From a virus: DNA of 62,111 nucleotides. This document shows positions 46,873-55,220 of the stretch, piece after piece. The stretch spans positions 1-62,111 of the IMG/VR virus record IMGVR_UViG_3300024255_000025; one strand, given 5' to 3'. The first letter of the stretch is position 1. The number at the start of each line of letters is the position of its first letter. The notes below the pieces were generated by a model. That model was not told the origin of the DNA, searched no databases, and saw only the letters and a list, made by a program, of their open reading frames with translations. The position numbers and the translations under genes were made by a program.

Positions 46873-47218
46873 GGTTGAACTAAAAGCAGTTATAAGTACT
46901 TTAAATACTGATGAAGTACAACAATACTTTCTGTCAGATGGTACTTCTAACTTCCTTTCTCCTATTACTTATACGCTACAAGAGTCAGACGTAAACTTAA
47001 AATTTGCTCTGGCTCAGTACGTATCGGGCAAGTTGGATATGGATTCCAATCAACTTCATTCATCGTTCTGTGGGTTAAATAAAACAGGAGTCTGTATAGA
47101 AATAATATTCTATATTAAATTATCTCCTGATTTTAATCCACCAGAAAAATATTACTTAATACCAAAGTCAATAGCAAGGGAGTCAGAATATGTTAGAAAA
47201 GTTGAAGTCTTTATTTAG
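46865..47218 (+). CDS. Hypothetical protein (117 aa)
   Basis: It overlaps the sigma gene by 8 bp. A beta-rich sequence (FKVELKAVISTL, FLSPITYTLQ, CIEIIFYIKLSP). No family recognised. It may act with the sigma factor, judged only by position. Confidence 0.55.
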   Translation: MFKVELKAVISTLNTDEVQQYFLSDGTSNFLSPITYTLQESDVNLKFALAQYVSGKLDMDSNQLHSSFCGLNKTGVCIEIIFYIKLSPDFNPPEKYYLIPKSIARESEYVRKVEVFI

Positions 47219-47582
47219 TAGGAAAAAAGTTCTGAGTGAAGATGATCTTATGTCTGCCAAAAAAATGGCTAGTTTTACAATTAATGTAAACGTAGACAAT
47301 ACCACAGACCTAATATATGATTGGCCTGATTGGACCCCGGATAATCAAGCGTCAGCCAAATTAATTGCTACTAGTTTGGCTCAGGCTTTATTTACATTAA
47401 CGAACGGGGCTTTAAGTAAAGATATGGTAGATACGTTAATTAGCTATGAATGTTTTAATACTACAGATAAGGTGTTTGTGGATACTACTGTAGGAGCTTG
47501 GGCAAATATGGACAATATGATGCAAGATCAATTAAAAGGCCAAAATACCCCTATTATAAAACCCAGAGAAGCCTTCAAATAG
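47190..47582 (+). CDS. Hypothetical protein (130 aa)
   Basis: It starts 29 bp inside the previous gene with AGGG upstream. Basic N-terminus (EKLKSLFSRKKVL), then alpha/beta. Its last bases precede a promoter. Unrecognised. Confidence 0.55.
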   Translation: MLEKLKSLFSRKKVLSEDDLMSAKKMASFTINVNVDNTTDLIYDWPDWTPDNQASAKLIATSLAQALFTLTNGALSKDMVDTLISYECFNTTDKVFVDTTVGAWANMDNMMQDQLKGQNTPIIKPREAFK

Positions 47583-47584
47583 GG

Positions 47585-47612
47585 TTGACCTCACGAACCT
47601 TGCGTCTATAAT
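47585..47612 (+). promoter_or_regulatory. Sigma-70-type promoter
   Basis: TTGACC 47585-47590, 16 bp, TATAAT 47607-47612. It reads into the gene at 47646 and is the last sigma-70-type promoter in the window. Confidence 0.78.
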
Positions 47613-47645
47613 AATAGGTACACATACATAACCCAGAGACCCCTT

Positions 47646-48170
47646 ATGAATAAACACAAACTAGTATGGGAGAAGTGGCGTGATCCTTTTGGAGATGACG
47701 ATCTTAAAGAAGAGATCATGGACAATCAACAGTATGCTGAAGAACAATTTTTAGAAGAAATGGGAATTGAGTCTTTTGAACATTTTCGTAAGCATTTAGA
47801 AGAGGCCGCTGAAAATGATGACGATGAAGAAGAAGTTGAAGAACCAGACATGCCTAAAGATACTTTCTCTCCTGCTCCAATAAAAGCAATTAACACTCCT
47901 ATGGGAATTATCCCCTATGCAGAACAAACTGCTTCAGGTAAAATTTTTAATTTCTGGATAGGTCATACAAACTTCAACATTACTGAACCAATAGCAAGCA
48001 TAATAGAATATTGTGCTGGCACAGAATGCTTGGATGTGTTTACACGCTATCGTTTCAGGGTAGGGATAGGTAAGTTGTTTACAGAACGAGATGTCATGGC
48101 AGATATTAACAATAGAATTTTAGCATACTTAGAAAGCAAAGAGGTAGACTCTAATAATGGTGGGAAATAA
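47646..48170 (+). CDS. Conserved phage protein (174 aa)
   Basis: An acidic N-terminal half is followed by a conserved block: TPMGIIPYAEQT, FNFWIGHTNFNIT and DVFTRYRFRVGIGKLF. This module recurs in T4-like marine phages, function unknown. It overlaps the ClpP gene by 14 bp. Confidence 0.65.
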   Translation: MNKHKLVWEKWRDPFGDDDLKEEIMDNQQYAEEQFLEEMGIESFEHFRKHLEEAAENDDDEEEVEEPDMPKDTFSPAPIKAINTPMGIIPYAEQTASGKIFNFWIGHTNFNITEPIASIIEYCAGTECLDVFTRYRFRVGIGKLFTERDVMADINNRILAYLESKEVDSNNGGK

Positions 48171-48840
48171 TAGCGACCATGATGTAAGCACTTTACACAA
48201 CCACGGTATAGACATAAAGAACAGAGAAATATTTTTGCATTCACCAACAGACTACGATGAAGAAAGTGGCGTGGAGTACAGGTCTGCTATAGCATTTGAA
48301 AAAAATGTCCGTCATCTTAATCACTTGTCTCTAGAACCTATTTTAGTGCATATGCATATTCCCGGCGGCGATTGGCAAGACTGTATGGCTATATATGATA
48401 CAGTAACATACAGTAAAGCACCAATAGCTATTCTCGCCTATGCTAAAGTGGAATCTGCTAGCGGAATACTATTTCAATCTGCACCTCTTAGAGTTATGAT
48501 GCCCAATGCTAACATGCTAATACATTACGGCTCTTTGGCTTTGGAAGCAGAACATAAAGCGGCAATAGCTACATTTGCTTGGTCGCAAAGAGAATCACAA
48601 AAAATGATAAATATATTTACGGACAAATGTATGGGAAGTCCTTTAGCAGAATCAAAAAAATGGAAAAAAATGATGGTCAAAAGGCACATTGTTTCTCAAT
48701 TAGATAGCAAGAGCGATTGGATTTTAGACCCAGAAGAAAGTGTTGACTATGGATTCGCAGATGGTGTACTTGGTAGTAGACAGTTTCCTAACATAGACAC
48801 AATAAAATCTGCTCTTAGTAAATCTAAAAAAAAGAGATAA
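48157..48840 (+). CDS. ClpP-like serine protease
   Basis: The ClpP/crotonase fold is shown by HMHIPGGDWQDCMAIYDTV, the nucleophile Ser 100 in VESASGILFQSA, His 123 in MLIHYGS and an Asp in ESVDYGFADGVLG. Length is 227 residues. Phage ClpP-like proteins often act as prohead maturation proteases; the alternative is capture of a host Clp subunit. Residues at the start are disordered and His-rich. Confidence 0.85.
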   Translation: MVGNNSDHDVSTLHNHGIDIKNREIFLHSPTDYDEESGVEYRSAIAFEKNVRHLNHLSLEPILVHMHIPGGDWQDCMAIYDTVTYSKAPIAILAYAKVESASGILFQSAPLRVMMPNANMLIHYGSLALEAEHKAAIATFAWSQRESQKMINIFTDKCMGSPLAESKKWKKMMVKRHIVSQLDSKSDWILDPEESVDYGFADGVLGSRQFPNIDTIKSALSKSKKKR

Positions 48841-48844
48841 TAAA

Positions 48845-49519
48845 ATGTGTGAAATAGAATACGCTAATTATGATTTAGGGTCTAATGACTCTGAAATTAA
48901 AGCAGACATAGCAAATATAAAACATTTAAAGCCAGATGTAATATCAGTGCTTCCTTATTACATCAAGGGAGTAAAAAATCTAATACCTGATAGTACTAAA
49001 CTTAGTACAGTAATAGATTATCCTTTCGGTTTGTCTAGCACTGATTCTCGTGTCAACGAAGTAGAAACATGTATTAATAACGGTTGCGATATCATAGAAG
49101 TTGTAGCACCTTTAACTATGTGTGGCAACAGGAAATACGATAAGTTTAGACAGGATATAAACGCCTGTAGAAATATATGTAATCAAAATGCGGTAGAGTG
49201 TCGCTATATATTAGAGTACAGAATTATGAGTGCAGAACTTATGTACAAGTGTGCTCAAATACTAGCTGGATTTAATATAGAAACTATTTATGTGTCAACG
49301 TCCCATCTTCTAGACTGTATAGCAGATCACATGCTTGCTTGTATATTGACCAATCAAAAAGTGGCTAATATTGATATTATGGCTGGTGGCCCAGCATGGA
49401 CAGACAGGCAGCTAGAGATACTTTTCAATAATAAAGATAAGATTAAAGGTTATAAGTGTACAAATCCGCACTCTCTTGAAAAAATAGTTAATTTTCTATC
49501 CACCTCATCCTCAAAATAG
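48845..49519 (+). CDS. DeoC-like aldolase fold, catalytic lysines apparently lost
   Basis: The TIM barrel resembles 2-deoxyribose-5-phosphate aldolase: STVIDYPFGLSSTDSRVNEV, then NGCDIIEVVAP and IMAGGPAW. The active enzyme has its Schiff-base Lys in an IKTSTG strand and a second Lys in KASGGIR. Here these strands read IYVSTSH and IDIMAGG, so both lysines seem replaced. It is probably not a normal aldolase and may bind nucleotides or act as a structural or regulatory protein. 224 residues, near the family norm. Confidence 0.7.
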   Translation: MCEIEYANYDLGSNDSEIKADIANIKHLKPDVISVLPYYIKGVKNLIPDSTKLSTVIDYPFGLSSTDSRVNEVETCINNGCDIIEVVAPLTMCGNRKYDKFRQDINACRNICNQNAVECRYILEYRIMSAELMYKCAQILAGFNIETIYVSTSHLLDCIADHMLACILTNQKVANIDIMAGGPAWTDRQLEILFNNKDKIKGYKCTNPHSLEKIVNFLSTSSSK

Positions 49520-49552
49520 CCGTATTTTAATTTGCTTATTTTCTCCTTTGTA

Positions 49553-49573
49553 GGTGTATACAATGATTGTATA
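49553..49573 (+). promoter_or_regulatory. GGTGTA-type late promoter with 8-bp dyad
   Basis: GGTGTA at 49553-49558 overlaps a perfect inverted repeat TATACAAT-g-ATTGTATA (49557-49573). It lies 30-50 bp before the start of a gene that has its own strong terminator. The dyad may be a repressor site or part of the promoter. Confidence 0.5.
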
Positions 49574-49602
49574 TACAGTTCCCTAACTTCATGGAGAAAA
49601 TT

Positions 49603-50205
49603 ATGATAGTTACTACAGAAAAGGCAGTATCAAGCGAAGCAGTACAGAACAATCACGGTTCTGCTGTTGATCTTGGTAATCCTTTGAATGAAAAAGTTTA
49701 TCTTCTGGATAATGTCAATTCAGCTTTGCGTCCTCTACAAAACGGAGTTTTTGCTTCGACTGTTGTAGAAGGTGAGAATGCTGATAAGGCAGTTTCAGCA
49801 GGTGAATTTGCTTACAATATGGGTCAAGGCAAATCAGAAGGTCGTGTCTACAAGATGGTTGCTGCTCGCGTCAGTGACACAATCGGTGGTGTAGCCAATG
49901 ATTTCTTGACACACATCAATGACGATCCATCATGGATTCGTAACCCAGCAAAGCGTGAGAAAACTTACACTTATCAAATTGCAACAGCAATTCGTGCTGG
50001 TCAGTGGAATGCCTATCTAGGCGAGTTTGATCCAGCGGTCACTGTCTCTGACGATCCATTCTGGTCGCCAGTTGATGGCTCTAGTGCCACTTCAACGGAC
50101 GTTGCAGCCCAGCCTACGCAGGCCTGTCCCGGTAAGTTGGTCTATCTTGGCCCCGGTGGTAAACTACCAGTTTCAGAATGCTATGATGCAAAAACCGTAT
50201 GGTAA
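49603..50205 (+). CDS. Probable abundant virion protein (200 aa)
   Basis: ATG 49603 has GGAG upstream and lies inside a single-gene unit with its own GGTGTA-type promoter and a very strong terminator. That layout is typical of highly expressed virion or decoration proteins. The sequence (SALRPLQNGVFASTVVEGEN, VYKMVAARVSDTIGG) is soluble, with low Cys content and no known domain. Assignment as structural is inference. Confidence 0.6.
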   Translation: MIVTTEKAVSSEAVQNNHGSAVDLGNPLNEKVYLLDNVNSALRPLQNGVFASTVVEGENADKAVSAGEFAYNMGQGKSEGRVYKMVAARVSDTIGGVANDFLTHINDDPSWIRNPAKREKTYTYQIATAIRAGQWNAYLGEFDPAVTVSDDPFWSPVDGSSATSTDVAAQPTQACPGKLVYLGPGGKLPVSECYDAKTVW

Positions 50206-50244
50206 TCTGCACTTTTCATTCTAAATTGTGTATTTAATATAGGA

Positions 50245-50276
50245 GCCGGTGAAGTTCGCTTCACTGGCTTTTTTTT
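50245..50276 (+). terminator. Strong intrinsic terminator with TTCG loop
   Basis: GCCGGTGAAG-TTCG-CTTCACTGGC (50245-50268; 10-bp stem, one G.U, stable TTCG tetraloop) followed by eight Ts. Confidence 0.96.
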
Positions 50277-50313
50277 GACTAGTTTTCTTTTTTTTGCAAA
50301 CGAGGTAAACAAT

Positions 50314-50637
50314 ATGGAAGCGACAAATTTTTGGGCTCATGTAGCATCAACTTCAGTGGGCATAATTATCACTCTTCTTGGTTTCTGGGCAACTTTCATT
50401 CGTCATATGGTTACTAAACAAGAAGTAGCTAATATTATAGAAAATCAAAGTCAGTATACTAGAGATAGATCATTAATAATGCAAAGACTAGAAGAGAATA
50501 AAGATATGCAAGAGCAGTTCTCTAAAGCACTTTGGAGAAATGCAGAAGTAATGAACGAATTAAAAATTCAAATTGCAACTCTTGGCAATACTTTAACTAA
50601 TCTAGAAGAGAGAATCGATCACTTACCCAAACAATAA
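50314..50637 (+). CDS. Membrane protein with coiled-coil tail (107 aa)
   Basis: CGAGG precedes ATG 50314, which is favoured over upstream starts that overlap the terminator. A membrane helix (VASTSVGIIITLLGFWATFI) is followed by about 75 residues of coiled coil. The topology resembles spanin- or tail-tape-like accessory proteins, but none can be named. Confidence 0.58.
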   Translation: MEATNFWAHVASTSVGIIITLLGFWATFIRHMVTKQEVANIIENQSQYTRDRSLIMQRLEENKDMQEQFSKALWRNAEVMNELKIQIATLGNTLTNLEERIDHLPKQ

Positions 50638-50650
50638 ATGAGGTTTTAAA

Positions 50651-50995
50651 ATGGCAGTCATCCACCCAGCAATATCAGGGAATCCAGTACTCAATGGTTG
50701 TGGAGCCATGAGTACAAAAGTTACAGGCTATACAAGTTATTATTGTGGAGGTTGTAACTACCATCCTGAATTAGATTTAGCCGACTGTTGCTGTAATCCT
50801 TATGGTAGCACTTTAGACAATCCTAATGCAGAAGTTATTTCACCTACTGGTGGCAGCGGAGTATTTGATGAAACATTAGGCAATCGTTTTGACAACTGCG
50901 AACCATGTAATGGTGGTGGCGGTGGTGGTTCTTCAGAAGGTTACTTAGTTGATGGAGGGTTTTCGGACACTATTCCCGGCACACCAATTCCTTAA
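50651..50995 (+). CDS. Cys/Gly-rich probable virion protein (114 aa)
   Basis: It contains clustered cysteines (YYCGGC, DCCCN, NCEPC), a run of seven Gly and a Pro/Thr-rich end. No signal peptide. The composition and place just before the tail-fibre genes suggest a small virion component. Unrecognised. Confidence 0.5.
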   Translation: MAVIHPAISGNPVLNGCGAMSTKVTGYTSYYCGGCNYHPELDLADCCCNPYGSTLDNPNAEVISPTGGSGVFDETLGNRFDNCEPCNGGGGGGSSEGYLVDGGFSDTIPGTPIP

Positions 50996-51018
50996 TCTAA
51001 ACTTCTTGGAGAATAACA

Positions 51019-52671
51019 ATGGGCCTCGACTCAACAAAATATTATAAAATGCAACTACGTAGAGACACAGAAGCCAACTGGTCTTTAGAGAATCCCGTTT
51101 TGTATTCCGGTGAACTCGGTTTAGATACTACTTATAACACTTTTAAAATAGGCGATGGTGCTTTAGTTTGGGACGCACTACCCTATGCAAATGCTATTTA
51201 TCCAGACGATTCTTTAATTGCTAAACTTGATGAGTTTCTCGATCCGGGCTTTGGTATAGAGATGACTTATTTCTCTGGCGAAAGAGTCTATGAAATATCT
51301 GCCACAGGACTTGCACTACAGTCAGACCTTACTACTCTAGATGGTCGTGTAGATGCTAATGCGACAGGTATTGCCGACCTAGACGACAGAATGGATGAGG
51401 TTGAAGAAGACATTGAGATACTAGATATTAAAGTATCAGGCTTAGAGGCTAGATCAACTTTTGATATTGAATATATTATTAGATCGCCTCAAGGCAGTGA
51501 AGTATATGGTGATGCACCTGCACCTTCTGCATGTTATGTAGGTTTTAATGGTACTGTTACAAACAACCCTGTAACAATCAACGAAATCTTTCTTAGTTTT
51601 GTAGATAAAAACGGACTATTACACAACTTTGTTTCTCTTGCCTCTGGTGACACATTTAATTTTAGAGAAGAAAACGATGAGGATGTTTCTGTCAGATTTC
51701 AGATAGAAACAGTCAATCAATTAGCCAGTGGGGTGAAGTTAGATGTAACTATGCAAAGTGCTATAAGCAATGGTACAGTAGACGACGGAGACGTATATGA
51801 CTGTCTTGTTTTTCCTGATGTAGACGTTAGTGATAAAGCAGATATAGCGTATGTAGATCAACTGTTTGATCTCTGTGCTTTAAGGGGTAGTGCTAATACA
51901 TTTACTGCAAAGAATACATTTCAAGATCATATTATTATAAACGGTGATCGTAGAATTACTGCTGAGTTCGGTGCAAATGGAACACTAGCATACGGCACAA
52001 ATGATACCTCCAATGGCGTTAGGATGAAATGGGGTAATACCGTTGTTCAGATGAACTCTCAGTTTAAACTGTATCAAGGTACAGATTATAATGGTGTTGA
52101 TGTAATTCCTGAGATAGATTGTCGTGGATATAATATTAAAGACGCAGGTTATTTTAATACTACAGTGGACCGTACCCAGCGTTCAAACAACTTTAACTCA
52201 TTTATACTTAGGGGTAAGACTGCGGATGGTGAAAATCAGATTATTTTTAAAGACTATCATTACAACGGTGGTTCAAACAATAATAGTTTTATCCAATACT
52301 TAGGTAGAACAGACGATAGTTCATCTATACAAACCAAAGTTTCTGTGATATCTCTTATAAATGCAAATGCCTCAACTAATTACGTTGGCCTTACCGGGGA
52401 CGAGACTGTTGCTGGCGAAAAGACATTTAGTAGTACAACAAAATTTACGAATAGCGTATCAATGAATATGACGGGTCGCCTTCAAATTAGTGGATCGAGC
52501 GGCTCCTCTGGACAAGTTTTAACAAGCAATGGAACAACGGGAGCACCTGCATGGAAAACTCCATCGGCTGGTTCAAGTTTCAGTCCGGGTGATCAAGTAG
52601 TTAAAAGTAGTACAAGTAGTACTTCTGGCAGTTTTTACAAAAGTGGCAGCACCTTATACTGGGTTCCATAA
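51019..52671 (+). CDS. Tail-fibre-like protein (550 aa)
   Basis: The N-terminal module LRRDTEANWSLENPVLYSGE, then TFKIGDGALVWDALPY, is the typical attachment domain of phage tail fibres (R-R-D-T-x-x-x-W ... K-x-G-D-G-x-x-x-W-x-x-L-P-Y). A coiled-coil stretch near residues 95-145 and beta-rich repeats follow. The end is Ser/Gly/Thr-rich, closing with STLYWVP. It probably forms a trimeric receptor-binding fibre. Its stop shares a base with the next gene. Confidence 0.82.
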   Translation: MGLDSTKYYKMQLRRDTEANWSLENPVLYSGELGLDTTYNTFKIGDGALVWDALPYANAIYPDDSLIAKLDEFLDPGFGIEMTYFSGERVYEISATGLALQSDLTTLDGRVDANATGIADLDDRMDEVEEDIEILDIKVSGLEARSTFDIEYIIRSPQGSEVYGDAPAPSACYVGFNGTVTNNPVTINEIFLSFVDKNGLLHNFVSLASGDTFNFREENDEDVSVRFQIETVNQLASGVKLDVTMQSAISNGTVDDGDVYDCLVFPDVDVSDKADIAYVDQLFDLCALRGSANTFTAKNTFQDHIIINGDRRITAEFGANGTLAYGTNDTSNGVRMKWGNTVVQMNSQFKLYQGTDYNGVDVIPEIDCRGYNIKDAGYFNTTVDRTQRSNNFNSFILRGKTADGENQIIFKDYHYNGGSNNNSFIQYLGRTDDSSSIQTKVSVISLINANASTNYVGLTGDETVAGEKTFSSTTKFTNSVSMNMTGRLQISGSSGSSGQVLTSNGTTGAPAWKTPSAGSSFSPGDQVVKSSTSSTSGSFYKSGSTLYWVP

Positions 52672-53486
52672 TGGCAAAGAAATTAATAACTATCCCACCT
52701 AACTATGCTGGCAGTTCACAAACAACTGATTTGGCTAACTTAGGTCATGATAATATCGCATACAGTGACACTACACTTCATAGTGCTCCTAAAAACGCCA
52801 GTTACAGCATAAGAAATGGCAATAACATTACTACTGATGGTAGAGCAGGTGATGATATCGGCTTCAGTGGAAATCCTTACGCCAACAGCAGAGGCAATGG
52901 GCTGTATTCTGGCAGGTCAGGAAAATATAGCAGTACATACATTGTTGCTTGCACATATAGTTTTAATATGCTAAGTAGTACAAGTACTGGTACATCGTCT
53001 GACGGTTGTTGGCCTTCTAATGTTAATGGTTTATGCTGGAATTATTCTTCTAGTGGTGCTCACAGTGCAAGCAAATCATCTTATCCTCAGAGGTGTATTT
53101 TGCTTTATGCAAATGCTAGTGGAAGAACTTACAGGATAGAAGCCAATCAAAAGGTTTTTGGTCTTACTATAGGAACCGCTGGAAGCAGTCAAAGCACAAA
53201 CTACTGGACATGCTATCAGATAAAAGCATCAGACGCTAATTATGTAAAAAACAATGATTTATACTGGGGAGGATTTGCTTTTCAAATGTATGCTAATCAT
53301 GGATCAGGTTCTCAAACTTTGACTTCATATATATGGAATGTGAGACCAACACTTTATAAAGACACAAACTGGGATATCAGTACCAGTTGGAACAGTAGTG
53401 TTGCTAGACAGGTAATGTACAATAAAAACAGCACTTTGTATCAAGTAGCCAGCCCCACAAACCACAAAAGGCTAGAAACATACTAA
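52671..53486 (+). CDS. Ser/Asn/Tyr-rich tail protein (271 aa)
   Basis: It starts at the last base of the fibre gene. The composition is rich in Ser, Asn, Thr, Gly and Tyr, as in beta-structured tail tips. The C-terminus NKNSTLYQVASPT resembles the KSGSTLYWVP end of the fibre, so the two may share a small terminal module. Likely a fibre tip or chaperone-like adhesin. Confidence 0.62.
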   Translation: MAKKLITIPPNYAGSSQTTDLANLGHDNIAYSDTTLHSAPKNASYSIRNGNNITTDGRAGDDIGFSGNPYANSRGNGLYSGRSGKYSSTYIVACTYSFNMLSSTSTGTSSDGCWPSNVNGLCWNYSSSGAHSASKSSYPQRCILLYANASGRTYRIEANQKVFGLTIGTAGSSQSTNYWTCYQIKASDANYVKNNDLYWGGFAFQMYANHGSGSQTLTSYIWNVRPTLYKDTNWDISTSWNSSVARQVMYNKNSTLYQVASPTNHKRLETY

Positions 53487-53529
53487 AATAGCCATTTTAT
53501 CAAGATTTTAGATTTTCTTCTGACTTTTA

Positions 53530-53543
53530 GGTGTAAATATAAG
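53530..53543 (+). promoter_or_regulatory. GGTGTA-type late promoter
   Basis: GGTGTAAATATAAG begins at 53530, 25 bp before ATG 53555, in a 68-bp gap. It heads the holin-candidate gene group. Confidence 0.45.
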
Positions 53544-53554
53544 TAGGTGACATT

Positions 53555-53941
53555 ATGCAAAAACCCGGATATAAAACAAGTGAATTTTGGTTCACATTAG
53601 TCAGTTTCATTTTTAGCGGACTTTTCCTAGCAGGGATTATAGGAGACATTGATCAGAAAGACGAACTAACCAGTGTTGTCACCCACGCAGTTGAATCTAT
53701 TATACTTATAGCCGGACAATTTGGAATTTTATCAAGATATTTAAAGACTAGAAAACCTGAGCCTGTAGCGGAGCCTACACCTCCAGAACCATTGAATGAA
53801 CCAGAACCAGAACCTGAACAACAACCCATAAAGGAAGATACCAATGAGCGAAGCAACGAAAGATCAGATAGGCGTAGAGTTCGACAAGGTAAAAGAGGAC
53901 GTACTCGCAAGCCTCGGAGAAGTAAAAAGATTAGCAATTAA
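53555..53941 (+). CDS. Holin candidate with charged tail (128 aa)
   Basis: KPGYKTSEFWFTLVSFIFSG, then a second hydrophobic helix (AVESIILIAGQFGILS) followed by YLKTRK, is the two-helix form of many phage holins. A Pro/Glu-rich stretch and a strongly basic tail (RRRVRQGKRGRTRKPRRSKK) follow. The last 98 bp overlap the next gene in another frame. Holins permeabilise the inner membrane at lysis. The assignment is based on topology. Confidence 0.55.
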   Translation: MQKPGYKTSEFWFTLVSFIFSGLFLAGIIGDIDQKDELTSVVTHAVESIILIAGQFGILSRYLKTRKPEPVAEPTPPEPLNEPEPEPEQQPIKEDTNERSNERSDRRRVRQGKRGRTRKPRRSKKISN

Positions 53942-54278
53942 AGAAGCATGGAAAGTCATGCAGGTTGTTATCGGTGAGTTAGTAATGTTAATCGAAAAAA
54001 TAGGAACAGACTTGTCTAGTACAGAAAAGAAAGAACTGGCTATGAATCTACTATCAGGATTTTATGATAGTGTTTTCAAGGCTGTCGATCTGCCTTTTAT
54101 TCCTAACGTGTTTGAACCATTATTTCATTCTTACGTCAAAAAGTTTGTAATGGGTCTTGCCAGTGCTGGCATTGATGCCATTGTAACTACATTCAGAGAA
54201 ATCGGAGTCTTCCTAAAAAATAAAGTAGACTCAAACCCATACAGTCCCGAAACACTAGAAGTATCATACGTTAAATAA
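53844..54278 (+). CDS. Helical hypothetical protein (144 aa)
   Basis: ATG 53844 lies 98 bp inside the previous gene with GGAAG upstream. The product is all-helical with amphipathic helices (IKEAWKVMQVVIGELVMLIE, SYVKKFVMGLASAGIDAIV). It could be a lysis-cassette or tail component. Unrecognised. Confidence 0.58.
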   Translation: MSEATKDQIGVEFDKVKEDVLASLGEVKRLAIKEAWKVMQVVIGELVMLIEKIGTDLSSTEKKELAMNLLSGFYDSVFKAVDLPFIPNVFEPLFHSYVKKFVMGLASAGIDAIVTTFREIGVFLKNKVDSNPYSPETLEVSYVK

Positions 54279-54293
54279 GAGAGGCGGTCAAAA

Positions 54294-54707
54294 ATGGATT
54301 ACACTCAGACATTCAATGAGTTTAGCAGTAGCGTAGGGCCAACAGACTTGGCTTTATACGCAGGAATAGGTATTGTCCTTTGGGTTTTATTTAAAGACAA
54401 ACTTAGTCCAGTACAAAAACTTGTTTTACAATTTGTAGATCAGGTTAAACAGCTACTTGGCAAAGTAGGGGACAAGACTGTAGTAGTCAGACCCGTTCCT
54501 AGTCGCAAAGAAGTATCAGGAAATGACGAAGATATTTTCTTTGATCTAGTTGTGTCTTGGAAACAAACAAGAGACCTTGCAGTTCAAAGCGGTTGCGATA
54601 AAGCCGTAGAGGTTGCAGATCAAATGTTTCCTTACCTAAGCCCAACAGTATGTGACGAAGAAACCCCTTCGCCAGTAACAACAGCCTCAGTCAGTACATT
54701 ACACTAG
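54294..54707 (+). CDS. Single-pass membrane protein (137 aa)
   Basis: One membrane helix near residues 17-33 (LALYAGIGIVLWVLF) and a soluble C-terminal part with cysteines. GAGAGG upstream. It is part of a run of four membrane-linked genes between the holin candidate and the protease. Confidence 0.56.
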   Translation: MDYTQTFNEFSSSVGPTDLALYAGIGIVLWVLFKDKLSPVQKLVLQFVDQVKQLLGKVGDKTVVVRPVPSRKEVSGNDEDIFFDLVVSWKQTRDLAVQSGCDKAVEVADQMFPYLSPTVCDEETPSPVTTASVSTLH

Positions 54708-54716
54708 GAGAATACA

Positions 54717-55220
54717 ATGAAAGAAAAAGTTGCACTAGCAATAGGAGCCATATTAATTTTGTTCGGACTCTTTCAGCCTGATCTTGGTAGTCTAATTCCT
54801 AGCATAGGAAGACCGGATATAGTAGTTACTGTACCAACAGTTGACGCACCAGAAGATGAAGTGCTTCTTGAAAAAGGTACTGTTATTGTAGATTTGTTGC
54901 GTGAGTCAAATGCTTCTGGTAAAAGAGAAGACTGTCTCAAACTTTCTTCTTTATACAAAGACATGGGAGTTCTTATTAGCTTAGACGGTAAAGAAGGAGT
55001 CATTAAAGATACTGCTAGTATCAGAGAGGCTAATGTCCTTGCAGGCAAAATGCTTAAACTTGATATTGAAGGCAAGTACGATGGTCTTGCAGAAGCTGCC
55101 GGTGATCTTGTTGCGTCAAGCATAGGCAAAGATGAAGTAGTACTGGATGATGACCTCAGAGCCAAAAGTGTCGAAGCCTTTAATGCATTGTCATGGGCTT
55201 TTTATGAAGGGAGCAAGTAA
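54717..55220 (+). CDS. Membrane-anchored protein (167 aa)
   Basis: An N-terminal hydrophobic segment (VALAIGAILILFGLF) then a helical soluble domain. AGGAG lies 5-10 bp upstream. The stop shares a base with the next gene start. Possible spanin-like or virion protein. Confidence 0.55.
   Translation: MKEKVALAIGAILILFGLFQPDLGSLIPSIGRPDIVVTVPTVDAPEDEVLLEKGTVIVDLLRESNASGKREDCLKLSSLYKDMGVLISLDGKEGVIKDTASIREANVLAGKMLKLDIEGKYDGLAEAAGDLVASSIGKDEVVLDDDLRAKSVEAFNALSWAFYEGSK

Noticed and set aside
51019-53486. Diversity-generating retroelement acting on the fibre genes
   Set aside because: No reverse transcriptase and no template/variable repeat pair were seen in the window.
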